Source of the DNA: Clostridiales bacterium
Lineage (GTDB): Bacteria; Bacillota; Clostridia; Oscillospirales; Acutalibacteraceae
Direction: 5' to 3'
Length of the DNA stretch: 64,000 bases
NCBI GenBank assembly: GCA_019415945.1
Contig: DXYF01000018.1
Coordinates: 30,729-94,728, forward strand
Shown here: one piece after another, positions 63,919 to 64,000 of the stretch
Position numbering within the stretch: position 1 is the stretch's first letter
Layout of the letters: each line of letters begins with the position of its first letter
The notes under the pieces: generated by a model
What the model was told of the DNA's origin: nothing
Databases searched by the model: none
What the model saw: only the letters and a program-made list of their open reading frames with translations
Program-made: the position numbers and the translations under genes

Positions 63919-63950
63919 CGGGAACGGCTAAAGTCGTTCCCGTTGTTTTT
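63919..63950 (+). terminator. Terminator of glyA
   Basis: CGGGAACG/CGTTCCCG stem, then TTGTTTTT. Its T-tract is the beginning of the third repeat copy. Confidence 0.85.
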
Positions 63951-64000
63951 ACTTTATAGGAAACTGCTCGAAAACGGTCGGGCAAAGAAGGTTTGATAAT
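63946..64000. repeat. Dispersed three-hairpin repeat, copy C, inverted and cut by the window edge
   Basis: The reverse complement matches copies A and B from ATTATCAAACC to the terminal AAGTAAAAA, with two or three base differences. It is inverted relative to A and B and again begins in the T-tract of a terminator (glyA). Confidence 0.85.

Overview
The window looks like a chromosomal segment of a low-to-mid G+C, Gram-positive, spore-forming anaerobe of the Clostridia, most like the Ruminococcus/Eubacterium siraeum part of the Oscillospiraceae. This rests on spoIIE, a BofC-type protein, a type I dockerin on a secreted CHAP protein, a class B sortase with its likely substrate, pyruvate formate-lyase, FMN-type enoyl-ACP reductase FabK, frequent TTG starts and strong AGGAGG ribosome sites. 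It is dense housekeeping DNA. I see no prophage, transposase, CRISPR array or rRNA operon.

Layout. 1-5300: start of a phosphohexomutase (reverse), a conserved 88-residue protein behind a structured leader, asparaginase, an APH-fold kinase, a Nudix protein and a DHHW-family envelope protein. 5500-11050: aminotransferase-trpS, then reverse ppk1-pfkA with overlapping ends. 11200-18400: secreted CHAP-SH3-dockerin protein, an FtsX/MacB-type ABC transporter with a coiled-coil permease, and a MATE exporter behind a probable guanidine-IV (mepA) riboswitch. 18600-23500: reverse PBP1A-hom-lysC. 23800-32400: BofC-like protein, then a fatty-acid operon fabK-fabD-fabG-fabF-accB-fabZ-accC-accD-accA with a palindromic operator on its promoter. 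32550-36200: rpmG-secE-nusG-rplK-rplA-rplJ-rplL, with two L1-type operators and an L10 leader. 36400-45900: mixed genes including an AAA ATPase (DUF815), a BtuF-like lipoprotein fused to a peptidoglycan-binding domain, and an L,D-transpeptidase. 45930-49150: ZTP riboswitch, pflB, pflA. 49280-51300: reverse nadA-mnmA. 51450-54330: sortase substrate, srtB, LCP protein and ruvX. 54900-59500: spoIIE, a YerC-type repressor, a methyltransferase and hslO. 59530-59970: a tRNA operon (Val, Asp, Phe, Gly). 60160-64000: a PRTase, a secreted membrane protein, dusB and glyA.

The feature I find hardest to explain with known families is a 96-bp three-hairpin repeat. There are two full copies (18465-18560, 49153-49248) and one copy cut by the window edge (63946-64000). 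Each is joined directly to the T-tract of an intrinsic terminator. The two full copies are about 91% identical (9 differences by eye). Other leads are the two riboswitches, a nested-hairpin leader in front of the 88-residue protein, the SPQTG/sortase B pair, and the substrate-binding lipoprotein fusion.

All calls are from reading the sequence. No database search, alignment or folding program was run, so family names rest on motif recognition.
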